DNA of 64,000 bases from Agromyces sp. H17E-10 (GTDB taxonomy: Bacteria; Actinomycetota; Actinomycetes; Actinomycetales; Microbacteriaceae): positions 806,001 through 870,000 of the forward strand of contig NZ_CP095042.1 in NCBI RefSeq assembly GCF_022919715.1. The letters are read 5' to 3'. How positions within the stretch are numbered: position 1 is the stretch's first letter; each line of letters opens with the position of its first letter. Positions 18,516 to 30,584 of the stretch are shown piece by piece. The translations under genes were made by a program, and so were the position numbers. Below the pieces are notes generated by a model. It was not told the DNA's origin and searched no databases. It worked only from the letters and a program-made list of their open reading frames with translations.

Positions 18516-18926
18516 CTAACTTCCTCGGTAGGTCGAATAGGCGAAGGGGCTCAGCAGGATCGGCACGTGGTAGTGGCGACCCTCCTCGGCGACGAGGAAC
18601 GTGAGCTGCACTTCGGGGTAGAAGGCTTCGGTCTGGGTGGAGGCGAAGTAGGCGCCGGTGTCGAACCGGAGTCGGTACTCGCCGTTGGGGATCGTCTCGG
18701 GGCCGAGCTGCTTCGCCCGCCCGTCGTCGTCGGTCACGGCGCTCGCGACGAGCTCCCAGCCGTCACCGCCGGAAGCGGAGCCGGCGGCGGCCCCGGCACC
18801 GGCACCGGCACCGGCACCGGAACGGCGGTACAGCTCGACGGGCACCCCGGCAGCGGGCTTGCCGCGCTGGGCGTCGAGCACGTGCGTCGTGATCTGCGAG
18901 ACGGTCGCAGGCTGCGAATCGGTCAT
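18516..18926 (-). CDS. uraH: 5-Hydroxyisourate hydrolase (transthyretin-like)
   Basis: Hydrolyses 5-hydroxyisourate from the uricase reaction to OHCU. 136 residues with the N-terminal TTHVLDAQRGKPAAGVPVELY motif position about 13-33 (catalytic His in THVLD), the RLRFDTGAYF strand, FYPEVQLTF and the diagnostic C-terminal YRGS. Between strands, residues about 37-55, there is a Gly-Ala dipeptide run encoded by ggcacc/ccggca hexamer repeats (18795-18820), likely a slippage-prone loop expansion. Overlaps uraD by four bases. Confidence 0.93.
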   Translation of the reverse strand: MTDSQPATVSQITTHVLDAQRGKPAAGVPVELYRRSGAGAGAGAGAAAGSASGGDGWELVASAVTDDDGRAKQLGPETIPNGEYRLRFDTGAYFASTQTEAFYPEVQLTFLVAEEGRHYHVPILLSPFAYSTYRGS

Positions 18927-19420
18927 GCGGCGATTGCCCCCTTCAATCTGAGTACGGCGATCTCGCGCAGCTGCTCGGCGACGACCCGCTCTTCGGTCGC
19001 GTCGTCGTTGCCGAGCCGGGCGGTGAGCGCCTCGAGGATCTCGCCCGCCGAGCGGCCGGCCGCACGGATGAGGAACACCCGCCCGAACCGCTGCTCGTAC
19101 GCGGCGTTGCCCTCGGCGAGCGCCCGTGCGATCTCGGCGTCGGCGGGGTCGACGCCCGCCTGCTCGGATCGCGACAGGGCTGCCTCGGTACTCGCACCGC
19201 GCGCACGCTCCCCGATGCGGGGATGGTGGCTGAGCGCCTGCTCGACCTCGTCGGCCGTGAACGGCGACGCGGCGGCGCCGGCCTCACTCACGAGCTCGTC
19301 GATCGAGCCGTACGGTCGACGGTCGGCGAGGTGCTCGCACCATCGTGTGACGTCGACGCATGGTCGAAGCGTGGCGATCGCCTCCGAGCGACCAGCTTCG
19401 TTGAACTCTTCAAGCTTCAT
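18923..19420 (-). CDS. uraD: OHCU decarboxylase
   Basis: Converts 2-oxo-4-hydroxy-4-carboxy-5-ureidoimidazoline to (S)-allantoin. 165 residues; catalytic His pair in LSHHPRIGERA (about residue 65) and the conserved QAGVDPADAEIARALAEGN and YEQRFGRVFLIRAAGRSA stretches, with the family Glu/Arg residues intact. ATG 19420 is preceded by GAGAAAG; a GTG 12 bases upstream (19432) is possible but would sit on the Shine-Dalgarno. First gene of the three-gene urate operon. The upstream 100 bases carry tandem TTYCR-N5-YGGAA operators. Confidence 0.93.
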   Translation of the reverse strand: MKLEEFNEAGRSEAIATLRPCVDVTRWCEHLADRRPYGSIDELVSEAGAAASPFTADEVEQALSHHPRIGERARGASTEAALSRSEQAGVDPADAEIARALAEGNAAYEQRFGRVFLIRAAGRSAGEILEALTARLGNDDATEERVVAEQLREIAVLRLKGAIAA

Positions 19421-19459
19421 CGCTTGAGTCACTTTCTCATTCTGCTGGCATCCACGGTG

Positions 19460-19516
19460 TACGGATATGTGAAACTGATGTTTCACATCGTGGAACTGTT
19501 ATTTCAGCATGTGACA
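19460..19516 (-). promoter_or_regulatory. Tandem TTYCR-N5-YGGAA operator upstream of uraD
   Basis: Site TTTCA-CATCG-TGGAA at 19481-19495, a weaker site TTTCA-GCATG-TGACA at 19502-19516 and a third weak one TACGG-ATATG-TGAAA at 19460-19474, each 21 bp apart centre to centre. An overlapping perfect repeat TGTGAAAC-TGAT-GTTTCACA spans 19468-19487. The array ends 40 bp before the uraD ATG, a usual place for a repressor. The same motif precedes seven other transcription units in the window. Confidence 0.65.
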
Positions 19517-19528
19517 ATGCTAACAACA

Positions 19529-19582
19529 CGGATGCCCCGTGGCAACGATTTCCGATGAAGAAGTCGTGCCACGAGGCATCCG
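19529..19582 (-). terminator. Hairpin downstream of the peroxiredoxin gene
   Basis: Left arm CGGATGCCCCGTGGCA (19529-19544) pairs with TGCCACGAGGCATCCG (19567-19582) with one mismatch over 16 bp. It begins 13 bases after the bcp stop on the minus strand and lies between that gene and the uraD promoter, so it should insulate the two. Confidence 0.6.
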
Positions 19583-19594
19583 GTTCCAGCGCGC

Positions 19595-20071
19595 TCAGAG
19601 GCCGAGCTGCTCCCGCAGACGGCCGACGTGCCCGTTCGGGTCGACGTTGTACTCGAGGGCGGCGACCCGGCCGTCGGCGTCGATGACCGCCGTCGAGCGG
19701 ATGAGTCCGTCGAAGGTGCGGCCGGCGACCGTCTTCTGGCCCCACGCACCCCACGCGCGGGCGACCTGCGCGTCCTCGTCGGAGAGCAGCGGGAACGAGA
19801 GCTGCTCGGCCTCGGCGAACTCGGCGAGCCGCGAGACCGGGTCGGGCGAGATGCCGAGCACGGTGTAGCCGGCCGACTGGAACGACGCGAGGTTCTCGCG
19901 GAAATCGCACGCCTCGGTCGTGCAGCCGGGCGTGAACGCGGCCGGGTAGAAGTAGACGATGACGGGGCCGCCCCGGTGGTCGCTCAGCCGGCGCACCGTG
20001 CCGGTGGCGTCGGGCAGGGCGAAGTCGGGGGCCTGCTGGCCGGTCTCCAGCTCTTCGGACGAGTTGATCAT
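19595..20071 (-). CDS. bcp: Peroxiredoxin, BCP/PrxQ type
   Basis: Thiol peroxidase of 158 residues reducing H2O2 and organic hydroperoxides. The peroxidatic Cys is in YPAAFTPGCTTEACDFRE (about residue 49), with the resolving Cys five residues later (C-TTEA-C), the atypical two-Cys arrangement of PrxQ. APDFALPDATG is the conserved N-terminal strand. It lies between the urate operon and the glyoxylate operon; since uricase makes H2O2 this location is apt, but it has its own terminator and no visible TTYCR-N5-YGGAA site, so co-regulation is not supported. Confidence 0.92.
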   Translation of the reverse strand: MINSSEELETGQQAPDFALPDATGTVRRLSDHRGGPVIVYFYPAAFTPGCTTEACDFRENLASFQSAGYTVLGISPDPVSRLAEFAEAEQLSFPLLSDEDAQVARAWGAWGQKTVAGRTFDGLIRSTAVIDADGRVAALEYNVDPNGHVGRLREQLGL

Positions 20072-20285
20072 GAGGGGCTCCGTTTCTTCGGTCGACGGGG
20101 ATGCCTCGGCGCCGGTGTCCCTCGCGGGGTCCGGTGGTCCGGTTCGGTTGGCGGGAGGGTGGTGGTGGAACGCTGGTGTCGCCGGTCGATCGGATGATCA
20201 GGTGATCGACTGATCGACCGGGCGACGGGATTCGGCCGCGGACCGGCACGGTATCGGACCGGCCGGCCTCGCGGCCCCCGGGATG

Positions 20286-22826
20286 CTACGCGTTCCCTTT
20301 TCGGAGCATCCGGCCCTGGGCCCGCTCGCGGTCGACGTGGGCGCCCGCGAGGTACGCACGGCGCACACCCCCCGTGAGCTCGCGACCGTCGTACGGCGTG
20401 ACGGGGTGCCGATGCTCGAGCGAGCGGGCATCGACGGTGAACTGCTCGTCGGGCGCGAACACCGCGAAGTCGGCGGCGAAACCGAGCGCGATGCGCCCCT
20501 TCCTGGTGAGGCCGACCCGCTCGGCGGGTCGCTGCGCCATCCACTCGACGACCCGCTCGAGGCCGATGCCGCGCTCGCGCGCCTCGGTCCAGATGAGCGG
20601 CAGGCCGAGCTGCAGCGACGCGATGCCGCCCCACGCGAGCTCGAAGTCGCCGTCGCCCTGGTACTTCATGTCGGGCGTCGACGGCGAGTGGTCGGACACG
20701 ACGTAGTCGATGACGCCGTCGACGAGACCCGCCCACAGCCGGTCGCGGTTCGCGTCCTCGCGGATCGGCGGGCAGCACTTGAAGGCCGTCGCGCCGGCGG
20801 GCACGTCCTCCGCGAACAGGGTGAGGTAGTGCGGGCACGTCTCGACGCTGAGGTCCGTGCCCGCGGCTTTGGCCCGGGCGATCTGCCCGAGCGAGTCGGA
20901 AGAGGAGAGGTGCAGGATGTGCGCCCGGGCGCCCGTGCAGCCCGCCCGCTCGATGACCTCGGCGATCGCCGCATCCTCGGCCGCACGCGGACGCGAGGCG
21001 AGGAAGTCGGCGTAGCCGGGGCCGCCCCGGTGCGGCGCGGCGTCGATGACGTGCGCGTCCTCGGCGTGCACGACGAGCATCGAGTCGCGCTCGGCGATGA
21101 CCCGCATCGCCTGCTCCATCTCGTCGGCTGTGACCTGCGGGAACTCGTCGACGCCCGAGTGCAGCAGGAAGCACTTGAACCCGAACACGCCCTCGTCGAC
21201 GAGGGGTGCGAGCTCGTCGAGGTTGCCGGGCACGACGCCGCCCCAGAAGCCGACGTCGACGAAGGTCTGGCCGGCGGCGGCCGCGCGCTTCTCGTCGAGC
21301 GCCGCGACCGAGACGGTCGGGGGGATCGAGTTGAGCGGCATGTCGATGATCGTGGTCACGCCGCCCGCGAGCGCGGCGCGCGTCGCGGAGGCGAAGCCCT
21401 CCCACTCGGTGCGGCCGGGCTCGTTGACGTGCACGTGGGTGTCGACGAGACCGGGCAGCAGCACCTCGTCGGCGGCGAGCTCGACGACCTCGGCGCCGGC
21501 GAGTCCCGTACCGAGCGGGGTGATCGCGACGATGCGACCGTCGCGCACGCCGATCTCGACCGAGCGCTCGACGGGGGCTCCGTCGCCCTCGTTCGTGACG
21601 AGGGCGCGCCGTGCGCGGAACACGACGTCGAATGCCACCGAGGCGTCGGCGGTGCCGCCGGCGCCCGCGGTTCCGCGGGCGGACGCCCGGCTTGCGATGA
21701 GGTCGGTCACGAGTTCCTCCGAGAGTCGGGCCAGCAGGTCGGATGCCTCGGCCATGCTGCGTGCTGGGTCGGGTTCGAGCTCGGCGAGCGAGCGCGCGGC
21801 GACGAATCCGGCATCGCGCACCTCGTCGTCGCTCAGCAGTCGCCGCCCGCTCACGGCGTACACGGGAACACCCGCGAGCCGCGCCGCGCGGGCGACGCCG
21901 ACGGGCGTCTTGCCCATGAGGCTCTGCGCGTCGAGGCTGCCCTCGCCCGTGATCACGGCGTCTGCGCCCGCAAGCCGGGCCTCGAGGCCGGTGAACTCGA
22001 GCACGACGTCGATGCCCGGCCGCCGCTCGGCGCCGAGCACCGCGAGCGCGGCGAAGCCGACACCGCCGGCCGCTCCGGCACCGGGCCGCTCGGCGGCGAC
22101 GGCGGCCGGCACGGCGAGCGATGAGTCCTCGGCGGCGAGCACGGCGACGAAGTTCGCGAGCGCCGCGTCGAGCGCGACGACCGCGTCGGGCGACGCGCCC
22201 TTCTGCGGACCGAACACCGCCGCAGCGCCGGTCGGCCCGAGCAGCGGGTTGTCGACGTCGCTCGCGAGCACGATCTCGGCGGAGCCGAGCCGCGGGTCGA
22301 GCCCGGTCAGGTCGACGCGCGCGAGACGGGCGAGCGCTCCCCCGCCGACCGGCAGCTCGGCACCCGTCGCGTCGAGGAGGCGCGCGCCGAGCCCCTGCAG
22401 CACGCCCGCTCCCCCGTCGGTCGAGGCGCTGCCGCCGATGCCGAGCACGATGCGCCGGGCACCCGCGTCGAGTGCGGCCGCGATCAGCTGACCGGTTCCG
22501 ATGCTCGTCGCGCCCGAGGCATCCACCCCGCCTGCAGGTACCAGGTCGAGACCCGACGCCTGCGCCATCTCGACGACCGCCTCGTCGCCGCGCAGCGCGA
22601 GGGCGGCCTCGACCGGCGCGCCCAGCGGGCCGGCGACGGTCGCCGTACGGCGCTCGAAGCCGGCCGCGAGGGCCGCGTCGAGCGTACCCTCGCCGCCGTC
22701 GGCCACCGGGATCGCGTCGACCTCGATCGCGGGGTCGACACGGCGGGCGCCCTCGGCGACCCGCGCGGCCACCTCGGGAGCCGACAGCGACCCCTTGAAC
22801 TTGTCGGGCGCGATCACGATGCGCAT
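20286..22826 (-). CDS. allB: Glycerate 2-kinase - allantoinase fusion protein
   Basis: One uninterrupted frame of 846 codons encodes two enzymes. Residues 1 to about 375 are a GlxK/GarK-type glycerate kinase (MRIVIAPDKFKGSLSA start, VADGGEGTLDA about 45, IVLGIGGSASTDGGAG about 130, GEGSLDAQSLMGKTP about 285). After an Ala/Gly/Thr linker (about 376-400), residues 400-846 are an allantoinase of the amidohydrolase superfamily: metal site DTHVHVNEPG about 462, carboxylatable Lys in FGFKCFLLHSG about 547, VSDHSPSTPD about 700. ATG 22826 is preferred over GTG 22850 because ggaag sits 9 bases before it. Last gene of hyi-glxR-gcl-(glxK-allB). In enterobacteria these are separate genes of the allantoin regulon; no stop or start-like signal is seen at the junction. 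Confidence 0.92.
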   Translation of the reverse strand: MRIVIAPDKFKGSLSAPEVAARVAEGARRVDPAIEVDAIPVADGGEGTLDAALAAGFERRTATVAGPLGAPVEAALALRGDEAVVEMAQASGLDLVPAGGVDASGATSIGTGQLIAAALDAGARRIVLGIGGSASTDGGAGVLQGLGARLLDATGAELPVGGGALARLARVDLTGLDPRLGSAEIVLASDVDNPLLGPTGAAAVFGPQKGASPDAVVALDAALANFVAVLAAEDSSLAVPAAVAAERPGAGAAGGVGFAALAVLGAERRPGIDVVLEFTGLEARLAGADAVITGEGSLDAQSLMGKTPVGVARAARLAGVPVYAVSGRRLLSDDEVRDAGFVAARSLAELEPDPARSMAEASDLLARLSEELVTDLIASRASARGTAGAGGTADASVAFDVVFRARRALVTNEGDGAPVERSVEIGVRDGRIVAITPLGTGLAGAEVVELAADEVLLPGLVDTHVHVNEPGRTEWEGFASATRAALAGGVTTIIDMPLNSIPPTVSVAALDEKRAAAAGQTFVDVGFWGGVVPGNLDELAPLVDEGVFGFKCFLLHSGVDEFPQVTADEMEQAMRVIAERDSMLVVHAEDAHVIDAAPHRGGPGYADFLASRPRAAEDAAIAEVIERAGCTGARAHILHLSSSDSLGQIARAKAAGTDLSVETCPHYLTLFAEDVPAGATAFKCCPPIREDANRDRLWAGLVDGVIDYVVSDHSPSTPDMKYQGDGDFELAWGGIASLQLGLPLIWTEARERGIGLERVVEWMAQRPAERVGLTRKGRIALGFAADFAVFAPDEQFTVDARSLEHRHPVTPYDGRELTGGVRRAYLAGAHVDRERAQGRMLRKGNA

Positions 22827-22872
22827 GGGTTCAGTCTTCCGTCTCAGCACGGCCAGCGGGAGGGGGCGCGGC

Positions 22873-24660
<1,788 letters not shown>

Positions 24661-24715
24661 GGGAGTGCTCCTTCGGAGAAAGTGGAAAGGCGTGGGTGGA
24701 TGCCGCGGCGCGGGG

Positions 24716-25594
24716 CTACTCGCGACCGGCGAGCTCGGCGGTGAGCTTGAAGAGGCCCGAGTGGTCGAGTCCGCCGTCGCCGCGGGCGACGAGCGACGTG
24801 ACCAGCTGGGCGACGGCCGAGCCGAGCGGAACGGTGATGCCGGCCCGGCGTGCGGCGGCGGTGACGATGCCCAGGTCCTTGTTGTGGAGCGCGAGGCGGA
24901 ATCCGGGGGCGAAGTCGCGGTTCAGCATCTTCTGCCCCTTCTGGTCGAGGACCTTGGAGCCGGCGAGCCCGCCGCCCAGGACCTTCAGCGCGGCGTCGGT
25001 GTCGACGCCGAAGGCTTCGAGGAAGACGACCGCCTCGGCGAGCGCCTGGATGTTGACGGCGACGATGAGCTGGTTCGCCGCCTTGACGGTCTGGCCGGCA
25101 CCGGCCGGGCCGACGTGCACGATGGTCTTGCCGATGCCCTCGAGCACGGGCAGCGCCGCGGCGAAGTCGGCATCGCTGCCGCCGACCATGATCGAGAGCA
25201 CGCCGTCGATGGCGCCCTGCTCGCCGCCCGAGACGGGCGCGTCGACCGCGCCGAAGCCCGCCGCGACGGCCTCCTCGGCGAGCTCCTTCGCGACATCGGG
25301 GCGGATCGACGAGTTGTCGATCCACAGCGCACCCGGCCTGGCGTTCGCGAACACGCCGCCCTCGCCGCGCACGACGCCCTCGACGTCGGGCGAGTCGGGC
25401 ACCATCGTGATGACGACGTCGGCGTCCTTCACCGCGTCGGCGATGCTCGACGCACCGTTGCCGCCAGCGGCGACGAGCGCGTCGATCGGGGCCTGGCTGC
25501 GGTTGTAGCCGGTGACCTCGTGCCCGGCGGTGACGAGGTTCTTGGCCATGGGCAGGCCCATGATGCCGAGGCCGATGATCGCGATCTTGCTCAT
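24716..25594 (-). CDS. glxR: 2-Hydroxy-3-oxopropionate (tartronate semialdehyde) reductase
   Basis: NAD(P)H-dependent beta-hydroxyacid dehydrogenase family, 292 residues, reducing tartronate semialdehyde to D-glycerate. N-terminal Rossmann motif [14 protein letters not shown], substrate-site [11 protein letters not shown] (about residue 118) and catalytic Lys in [15 protein letters not shown] (about 170) followed by NKDLGI (about 238). Sits between hyi and gcl in one operon, and its product is the substrate of the kinase half of the fusion protein. Confidence 0.94.
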   Translation of the reverse strand: MSKIAIIGLGIMGLPMAKNLVTAGHEVTGYNRSQAPIDALVAAGGNGASSIADAVKDADVVITMVPDSPDVEGVVRGEGGVFANARPGALWIDNSSIRPDVAKELAEEAVAAGFGAVDAPVSGGEQGAIDGVLSIMVGGSDADFAAALPVLEGIGKTIVHVGPAGAGQTVKAANQLIVAVNIQALAEAVVFLEAFGVDTDAALKVLGGGLAGSKVLDQKGQKMLNRDFAPGFRLALHNKDLGIVTAAARRAGITVPLGSAVAQLVTSLVARGDGGLDHSGLFKLTAELAGRE

Positions 25595-25669
25595 GAGGTG
25601 GGTCCTTCTGGTTGCGTCGTGCGGGTCTGGTGTCTGCGTTGGCGTGTCAGGCGGCGGCGCGGGCGCCGG

Positions 25670-26476
25670 TCAGGCGCGTGCGGATGCTTCGGCGCCGGCG
25701 AGCCACGTGAAGGCTTTGTCGATCGGCGCCTTGTACTCGAGACCGATCGGGCCCTCGTAGCCGAGCTCGCGGCTGCGGGCGATCCACGCGTCGAGGGGCA
25801 GCGTGCCGGTGCCGGGGGCGCCACGACCGGGGTCGTCGGCGATCTGGATGTGGCCGAACGACGCGGCGTGCGCCTCGATCACGGCGGCGACGTCGTCGCC
25901 GTTGACGGCGAGGTGGTAGAAGTCGGCGAGGAGCTTGAGGTTCTCAGTGCCGGAGGCTTCGCGCACGGCGTCGATCACGCGCACGGCGTCGGCCGCGGTC
26001 TTCAGCGGGTAGGCCGGGGCGCCGGAGACCGGCTCGAGCAGCACGGTGCCACCGATGGGGGCGACGCCCGCCGCCGCGGCCGCGAGGTTCTCGATCGCCG
26101 CGGCGTCCTGCTCGGCGGCGTCGACGCCGTCCTGGCGGAGGCCGTAGAGCGCGTTGAAGCCCGTCGTGCCGAGCGCCTGGCCGATGCCGGCGACGACCGC
26201 GATGTTGTCGCGGAACTCGTTCGAACGCGCCGGCCACGAGACGAGGCCGCGGTCGCCGGCGGGCATGTCGCCCGCGTTGAAGTTGAGGCCGGTCAGCTGC
26301 ACGCCCGCGTCGCGGATCGCGCCGATGAAGGCGTCGACGTCGCGGTCGGCGGGCACCGACTCGGCGAACGGCCACCAGAACTCGACGGCGTCGAAGCCGG
26401 CGGCCTTGGCCGCGGCCGGGCGCTCGAGCAGGGGCAGCTCGGTGAGGAGGATCGAGCAGTTCACCGTGTACGTCAT
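25670..26476 (-). CDS. hyi: Hydroxypyruvate isomerase family protein
   Basis: TIM-barrel isomerase of 268 residues interconverting hydroxypyruvate and tartronate semialdehyde; usual partner of gcl. Seen: VNCSILLTELPLLERPAAAKAAGFDAVEFWWPF as the N-terminal family stretch (positions 5-37), LNFNAGDMPAGDRGL (about 86), LEPVSG (about 147), metal-binding His in LLADFYHLAVNGDD and HIQIADDPGR, and GYEGPIGLEYK at the end. ATG 26476, preceded by gaaagaag. First gene of its operon; tandem operators lie 24-59 bp upstream. Confidence 0.93.
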   Translation of the reverse strand: MTYTVNCSILLTELPLLERPAAAKAAGFDAVEFWWPFAESVPADRDVDAFIGAIRDAGVQLTGLNFNAGDMPAGDRGLVSWPARSNEFRDNIAVVAGIGQALGTTGFNALYGLRQDGVDAAEQDAAAIENLAAAAAGVAPIGGTVLLEPVSGAPAYPLKTAADAVRVIDAVREASGTENLKLLADFYHLAVNGDDVAAVIEAHAASFGHIQIADDPGRGAPGTGTLPLDAWIARSRELGYEGPIGLEYKAPIDKAFTWLAGAEASARA

Positions 26477-26499
26477 CGTCGACTTCTTTCGTGATTCTC

Positions 26500-26535
26500 T
26501 TCCGCATTCCGGAATAATTCTTTTGCTGTATGAAA
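26500..26535 (-). promoter_or_regulatory. Tandem TTYCR-N5-YGGAA operator upstream of hyi
   Basis: Strong site TTCCG-CATTC-CGGAA (26500-26514, perfect arms) and weaker TTTTG-CTGTA-TGAAA (26521-26535), centres 21 bp apart. The strong site is 24 bp from the hyi ATG. It would control hyi, glxR, gcl and the kinase-allantoinase gene. Confidence 0.75.
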
Positions 26536-26682
26536 TCGTAAGCGCAGAGTCGTACGGCGTCAACCCTTGTGACGCATGCCGCCGAGGCATCCGGGGCGAA
26601 ATGCAGGAGAGAAGACGCCATGACGCTCGGAGACGCGCCCGATCGCCGAATTCTCCGACGACTCGCCGACCGACGGAGACGA

Positions 26683-26723
26683 CGAAGCGCCCGGCGACGG
26701 ACCTCTCGTCGCCGGGCGCTTCG
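26683..26723 (-). terminator. Strong hairpin after the malic enzyme-allE operon
   Basis: CGAAGCGCCCGGCGAC (26683-26698) and GTCGCCGGGCGCTTCG (26708-26723) are perfectly complementary over 16 bp with a 9-nt loop. It lies 40 bases downstream of the allE stop on the minus strand and upstream of the hyi promoter. A second perfect 10-bp hairpin (26731-26740 with 26747-26756) stands between it and allE. Confidence 0.7.
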
Positions 26724-26762
26724 CACACCCGCCCGCGCGGGTGTCACCGCGCGGGCAGGTGC

Positions 26763-27575
26763 TCAGGTGAGCCGGATCTGCCGGTTCATGTCCTTGTAGA
26801 GCAGGTAGCGGAACGGCTCGGGGCCGCCCGCGTAGCAGGCCTGCGGGCAGAACGCGCGCAGCAGCATGTAGTCGCCGGCCTCGCACTCGACCCAGTCGTC
26901 GTTGAGCCGGTAGACGGCCTTGCCCTGCAGCACGAACAGGCCGTGCTCCATGACGTGGGTCTCGGCGAACGGGATCGACCCGCCCGGCTGGAACGTCACG
27001 ATGTTCACCTGCATGTCGTGTGCGAGGTCGCTCGCGTCGGAGAAGCGGGTCGTCGCCCACACGCCGCCGGTGTCGGGCATCGGCACGGGCTCGATGTCCT
27101 GGTCGCGGGTCACGAACGACGCCGGCGGCTCGACGCCGTCGAGGTACTCGTACGCCTTGCGGATCCAGTGGAAGCTCGTGAGCTCGTCGCCCTCGTTGGC
27201 GAGCGACCACGACGCGCCGGGCGCGATGAAGGCGTACCCGCCCGCCTCGAGCACGTGCCGCTCCCCCTCGAGCGTGAGCGTGAGCGCGCCGGCGGTCACG
27301 AAGACGACGCCCTCGACGCCTGCCTCGACCTCGGGCTTCGCCGCGCCGCCGCCCGGCGCGATCTCGACGATGAGCTGCGAGAAGGTCGTCGCGGAGCTCG
27401 GGGTGGGGCGGGCGATGATCCACGCGCGCGTGTCGGTGAAGCCGGGCAGGCTCGACGTGACGATGTCGCGCAGCACCCCCTTCGGGATGAAGGTGTAGGC
27501 GAGCTTCACGACCGCCCGGTCGGTGAGCAGGTCGGTCTGCGGCGGCAGTCCGCCGCTCGGGGTGTAGTAACTCAT
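26763..27575 (-). CDS. allE: (S)-Ureidoglycine aminohydrolase
   Basis: Bicupin Mn-dependent enzyme of 270 residues releasing ammonia from (S)-ureidoglycine to give ureidoglycolate. N-terminal cupin with EGVVFVTAGALTL (about residue 88) and second cupin with the metal-binding motif ETHVMEHGLFVLQG (about 205; His, Glu/His/Gln pattern) and Tyr/Lys-rich end KDMNRQIRLT. ATG 27575. Last gene of the malic enzyme-malate synthase-HpcH-like-allE run. Its substrate should come from allantoate amidohydrolase, whose gene is not in the window. Confidence 0.92.
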   Translation of the reverse strand: MSYYTPSGGLPPQTDLLTDRAVVKLAYTFIPKGVLRDIVTSSLPGFTDTRAWIIARPTPSSATTFSQLIVEIAPGGGAAKPEVEAGVEGVVFVTAGALTLTLEGERHVLEAGGYAFIAPGASWSLANEGDELTSFHWIRKAYEYLDGVEPPASFVTRDQDIEPVPMPDTGGVWATTRFSDASDLAHDMQVNIVTFQPGGSIPFAETHVMEHGLFVLQGKAVYRLNDDWVECEAGDYMLLRAFCPQACYAGGPEPFRYLLYKDMNRQIRLT

Positions 27576-27621
27576 CGATGGTCCTCGTCGGTGGGGTGTG
27601 GGGTGGGTGGCGGCATCCCGC

Positions 27622-28970
27622 TCAGGCGTCGGCGGCACCTGCCGCCTGCGCGACGTTCGCGAGCTTCGGGTGCGCGAGCACCGTCAGCGCGCGCCGGTCG
27701 ATGCCGATGTCGGCGACGATCTCGGTCTCGCCGACGGCGCCGCATTCGACACCGCGCAGCACGAAGTCGGCGAGCGCGCGGGCCGTGGCCGGCTCGTCGA
27801 GCACGGCGCCGGCGGTGCGCTCGAGATAGTTGCGCAGGCGAACGGATGCCTCGGGGTAGCCCTCGCGGTAGAACGCGTAGGTCGCGAGGTACCGCGTCGG
27901 CAGCTGGTGCGGGTGGAGGTCCCAGCCCTGGTAGAAGCCGCGTTCGAGCGAGCGTCGCACGAGTCGCGCGTGCAGGCGCCAGGCCTCCTCGGTGCGATCG
28001 CCGATCGGCAGGATGTTCGTCGACCCGTCGGACAGCCGGATGCCGGTGCCGGCGACCGCGAGCTGCATGATCTCCTTCGCGAGGTCGGCGACCGGGTGCT
28101 CCATCGACTGGTAGCGGGCCGCGATCTGCAGCGACGCGCTGTAGTCGTAGGTGCCGTAGTGCAGGGCGGTGATGCGCCCCGGCGCCGCGACGGCGAGCTG
28201 CGCCACGGGCGACGTGCCGTCGGCGCCGAGGATGAGCTGCGGCGTCTCGACCTGCACCTCGAAACGCAGTCGTCCCTCGGGCAGTCCGTGCGCGCGCTCG
28301 AGCGCGGTGACGAGGTCGACCATCGCCTCGACCTGCGCGACCGTCGTCACCTTCGGCAGTGTGAGCACGAGGCCGTCGGGCAGGCCCGCCGCGCCGCTTC
28401 GGGCGACGAGCGCGCCGATGAAGAGGTCGAGGGTGCGGATGCCCCGGGCCCGGGTGGGCGCCTCGAAGCACTTGAACCTGATGCCGATGAAGGGCGGTGC
28501 GACGCCGGCGGCCACGGCGGCGGCGACCTGTTCGGCGGCGCGCACGGCGTCGGCGTCCTCGATCTCGTCGCCGCGGTCGCCGTAGCCGTCCTCGAAGTCG
28601 AGACGCAGGTCTTCGATCGGTTCGCGGGCGAGTTTCTCCCGCACTCGCGGCGCGATGCGCGCCGCGAGTGCGGGATCCACCCCCATGCGGACGGCGAGAG
28701 CCTCGAACCCGCCGTCCGCAGTCACGGACTCCTCGGCTGCGCGGCCCCACGCCGCAGGCAGCTCGGGAGTGAAGGTGTCGGCCGGCACGTACACGGTGTG
28801 CACGGGCTGGCGGGAGCCGTCGTCGCCCGGGTAGACGGTCGCGAGCAGCTCGTCGGTGTCGGCGAGCCGCGCCTCGACGCGGTCGAGGTCGGCGGCGGTC
28901 AGCGCGGTGCGCAGCGGCGCAGCATCCGATGCCGCGCCCTGGCCGCCCGCGACCTCGCTGTCGACCATGC

Positions 28971-28974
<4 letters not shown>
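27622..28974 (-). CDS. HpcH/CitE-like aldolase-family protein (DUF6986-type)
   Basis: 450-residue protein distantly related to HpcH/HpaI aldolases and citrate-lyase beta/malate synthase TIM barrels. Recognisable elements: EDLRLDFEDGYGDRG (about residue 118, acidic metal-binding type), PPFIGIRFKCFEAPTRARGIRTL region (about 155), VLTLPKVTTVAQVEAMV (about 200), FEVQVETPQLILG (about 232, the E-ET metal motif), and ALHYGTYDYSASL (about 263). Reaction not known. Its ATG overlaps the malate synthase stop by four bases and allE follows after 46 bases, so a step of glyoxylate or ureidoglycolate metabolism is likely; since ureidoglycolate lyase is missing from the cluster, this is a candidate to fill that gap (inference only). 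Confidence 0.75.

Positions 28975-30580
<1,606 letters not shown>

Positions 30581-30584
<4 letters not shown>

Noticed and set aside
20283..22124. 613-codon plus-strand frame opposite the kinase-allantoinase fusion
   Set aside because: Shadow frame rich in Arg, Glu and Gly with no ribosome site; checked because it covers the fusion junction.
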